Of a stretch of DNA of 6,122 nucleotides, positions 5,219 to 6,122 are shown piece after piece. Both the position numbers and the translations under genes were made by a program. This DNA is from an uncultured Clostridia bacterium (GTDB lineage Bacteria; Bacillota_A; Clostridia; Christensenellales; Aristaeellaceae). The DNA lies in the NCBI GenBank assembly GCA_946408865.1, contig CAMJTZ010000116.1, positions 1 to 6,122 of the forward strand, written 5' to 3'. Each line of letters opens with the position of its first letter. Position 1 is the first letter of the stretch. A model generated the notes under the pieces. It ran no database searches and was not told the origin of the DNA. It saw only the letters and a program-made list of their open reading frames with translations.

Positions 5219-6122
5219 TTGACTGCACAGACACCGCCGATGGGCTGGAACAGCTGGGACTGCTACGGCGCCGCTGTGACCGAAGCTCAGGTCCGGGCCA
5301 ACGCGGAATACATGGCTTCCTTCCTGAAGCCCTTCGGATGGGAATATATCGTCGTGGATATCCAGTGGGCCCGCGCCAATGCGCTGGATCATTCCTACGA
5401 ACCTTTTGCCGAACTGACCATGGATGAATACGGCCGTCTGATCCCGGCGCCGAACCGATTTCCCTCCGCACAAGGCAGCGCGGGTTTCCGTCCGCTGGCG
5501 GACTATATCCATTCCCTCGGTCTGAAATTCGGGATTCATATCATGCGCGGCCTTCCGCGCCAGGCAGCACACCGCCGTCTTCCCGTTGCGGACAGCGAAT
5601 GCTTCTGCCACCTGGCAGCCGATCCCCATTCCGTCTGTGCATGGAACCCGGATATGTACGGTCTCCGGTGCGATACGCCGGACGCGAAAGCATATTATGA
5701 AAGCATCTTCCGTCTCTATGCCTCCTGGGGTGTGGATTTTGTGAAGTGTGACGACATTGCCCGGGAATATCCGCACTGCCGGCGGGAAATCGAGCTGATC
5801 TCCGAAGCATGCCGCAGCTGCGGCCGTGAGATGGTCCTGAGTCTTTCCCCCGGCCCCGCGCCGCTGGAAGAAGCGGAGCACCTGAAAGCCCGGGCGAACA
5901 TGTGGCGCATCACGGATGATTTCTGGGATGACTGGCGCCTGCTGAAAGGAATGTTTGAACGGGCGGAAAAATGGTGCATTCACGCTGGCCCGGGACACTG
6001 GCCGGATGCGGATATGCTGCCGGTCGGCGCCGTCCGCCAGTGCGAGAATCCCGCGGAGCGGACACGGTTCACTCCCGCCGAGCAGCGCACCATGATGACG
6101 CTGTGGTGCATGATGCGCTCCC
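5219..6122 (+). CDS. Glycoside hydrolase family 27 enzyme, probable beta-L-arabinopyranosidase (or alpha-galactosidase), 3' end missing
   Basis: The open frame runs off the window after 301 residues without a stop. The (beta/alpha)8 barrel of GH27 is clear: TPPMGWNSWDCYG (5-17), VVDIQW (45-50), PNRFP (78-82), LGLKFGIHIMRG (100-111), WGVDFVKCDD (170-179), MWRITDDFWDDW (228-239) and GPGHWPDADML (257-267). The predicted nucleophile is D178 (KxD motif) and the acid/base is D234, four residues after R230. Family enzymes retain configuration when releasing terminal alpha-D-galactose or, in one branch, beta-L-arabinopyranose. The normal Asp-Asp before the tryptophan is D47-I48 here. In characterised arabinopyranosidases Ile takes the place of the second Asp that contacts galactose at O6/O4, so that activity is favoured (inference, partly from memory). 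There is no signal peptide, so the enzyme is probably cytoplasmic. The start is TTG. The gene is divergent from GH43, which suggests joint breakdown of arabinose-containing oligosaccharides. The remainder of the barrel and the C-terminal domain lie outside the window. Confidence 0.9.
   Translation, partial: MTAQTPPMGWNSWDCYGAAVTEAQVRANAEYMASFLKPFGWEYIVVDIQWARANALDHSYEPFAELTMDEYGRLIPAPNRFPSAQGSAGFRPLADYIHSLGLKFGIHIMRGLPRQAAHRRLPVADSECFCHLAADPHSVCAWNPDMYGLRCDTPDAKAYYESIFRLYASWGVDFVKCDDIAREYPHCRREIELISEACRSCGREMVLSLSPGPAPLEEAEHLKARANMWRITDDFWDDWRLLKGMFERAEKWCIHAGPGHWPDADMLPVGAVRQCENPAERTRFTPAEQRTMMTLWCMMRS

Noticed and set aside
5135..5998. Reverse open frame of 287 codons antisense to GH27
   Set aside because: The forward frame encodes an unmistakable GH27 barrel; the reverse frame has no motif and its end lies within the divergent promoters.

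Overview
This window looks like chromosomal DNA from a moderately GC-rich member of the Bacillota (Firmicutes), most likely a gut- or rumen-type Clostridia. The clues are strong AGGAGG-type ribosome binding sites, an orphan RsbW/SpoIIAB-type ATPase, a YtkD/MutX-like Nudix protein, cytoplasmic GH43 and GH27 glycosidases, TTG and GTG starts, and a tRNA-Ser whose gene does not encode CCA. The genus cannot be named from this sequence alone. All named genes have intact frames, and no phage, IS element or CRISPR array was seen.

Layout. Positions 13-1873 hold a tight three-gene forward cluster: a small pyridoxamine-phosphate-oxidase-fold flavoprotein, a fusion of 5-formyltetrahydrofolate cyclo-ligase with a MutT-type Nudix domain, and a second free-standing Nudix hydrolase whose start overlaps the end of the fusion gene. 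The theme is folate salvage and nucleotide-pool cleaning. A 145-base gap follows with two candidate promoters. They lead into a single-gene unit (2019-2426) for a small GHKL ATPase of the anti-sigma-factor kinase type, closed by a clear intrinsic terminator. Immediately beyond is a second terminator facing the other way. It ends a reverse-strand tRNA-Ser(CGA) gene that has its own strong promoter at 2611-2639.

From 2681 to the end, the window is a sugar-catabolism segment. A Gfo/Idh/MocA oxidoreductase (forward) converges with a GH43 glycosidase (reverse), and their stop codons share one TTAA. GH43 is divergent from a GH27 glycosidase that runs off the right edge, with back-to-back promoters between them. 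Neither glycosidase has a signal peptide, so they should act on imported oligosaccharides. In the GH27 protein the usual Asp-Asp pair of alpha-galactosidases is Asp-Ile. That is the change seen in characterised beta-L-arabinopyranosidases of this family, and it fits an arabinose-releasing GH43 next door.

The most noteworthy points are the folate cyclo-ligase/Nudix fusion, the arabinopyranosidase-like GH27 active site, and short sequences (TGCTGTTTTTA and ACAGCATAAA) shared between the oxidoreductase leader and the GH43/GH27 promoter region. The shared sequences suggest a common local regulator. No clearly novel multi-gene system was found.
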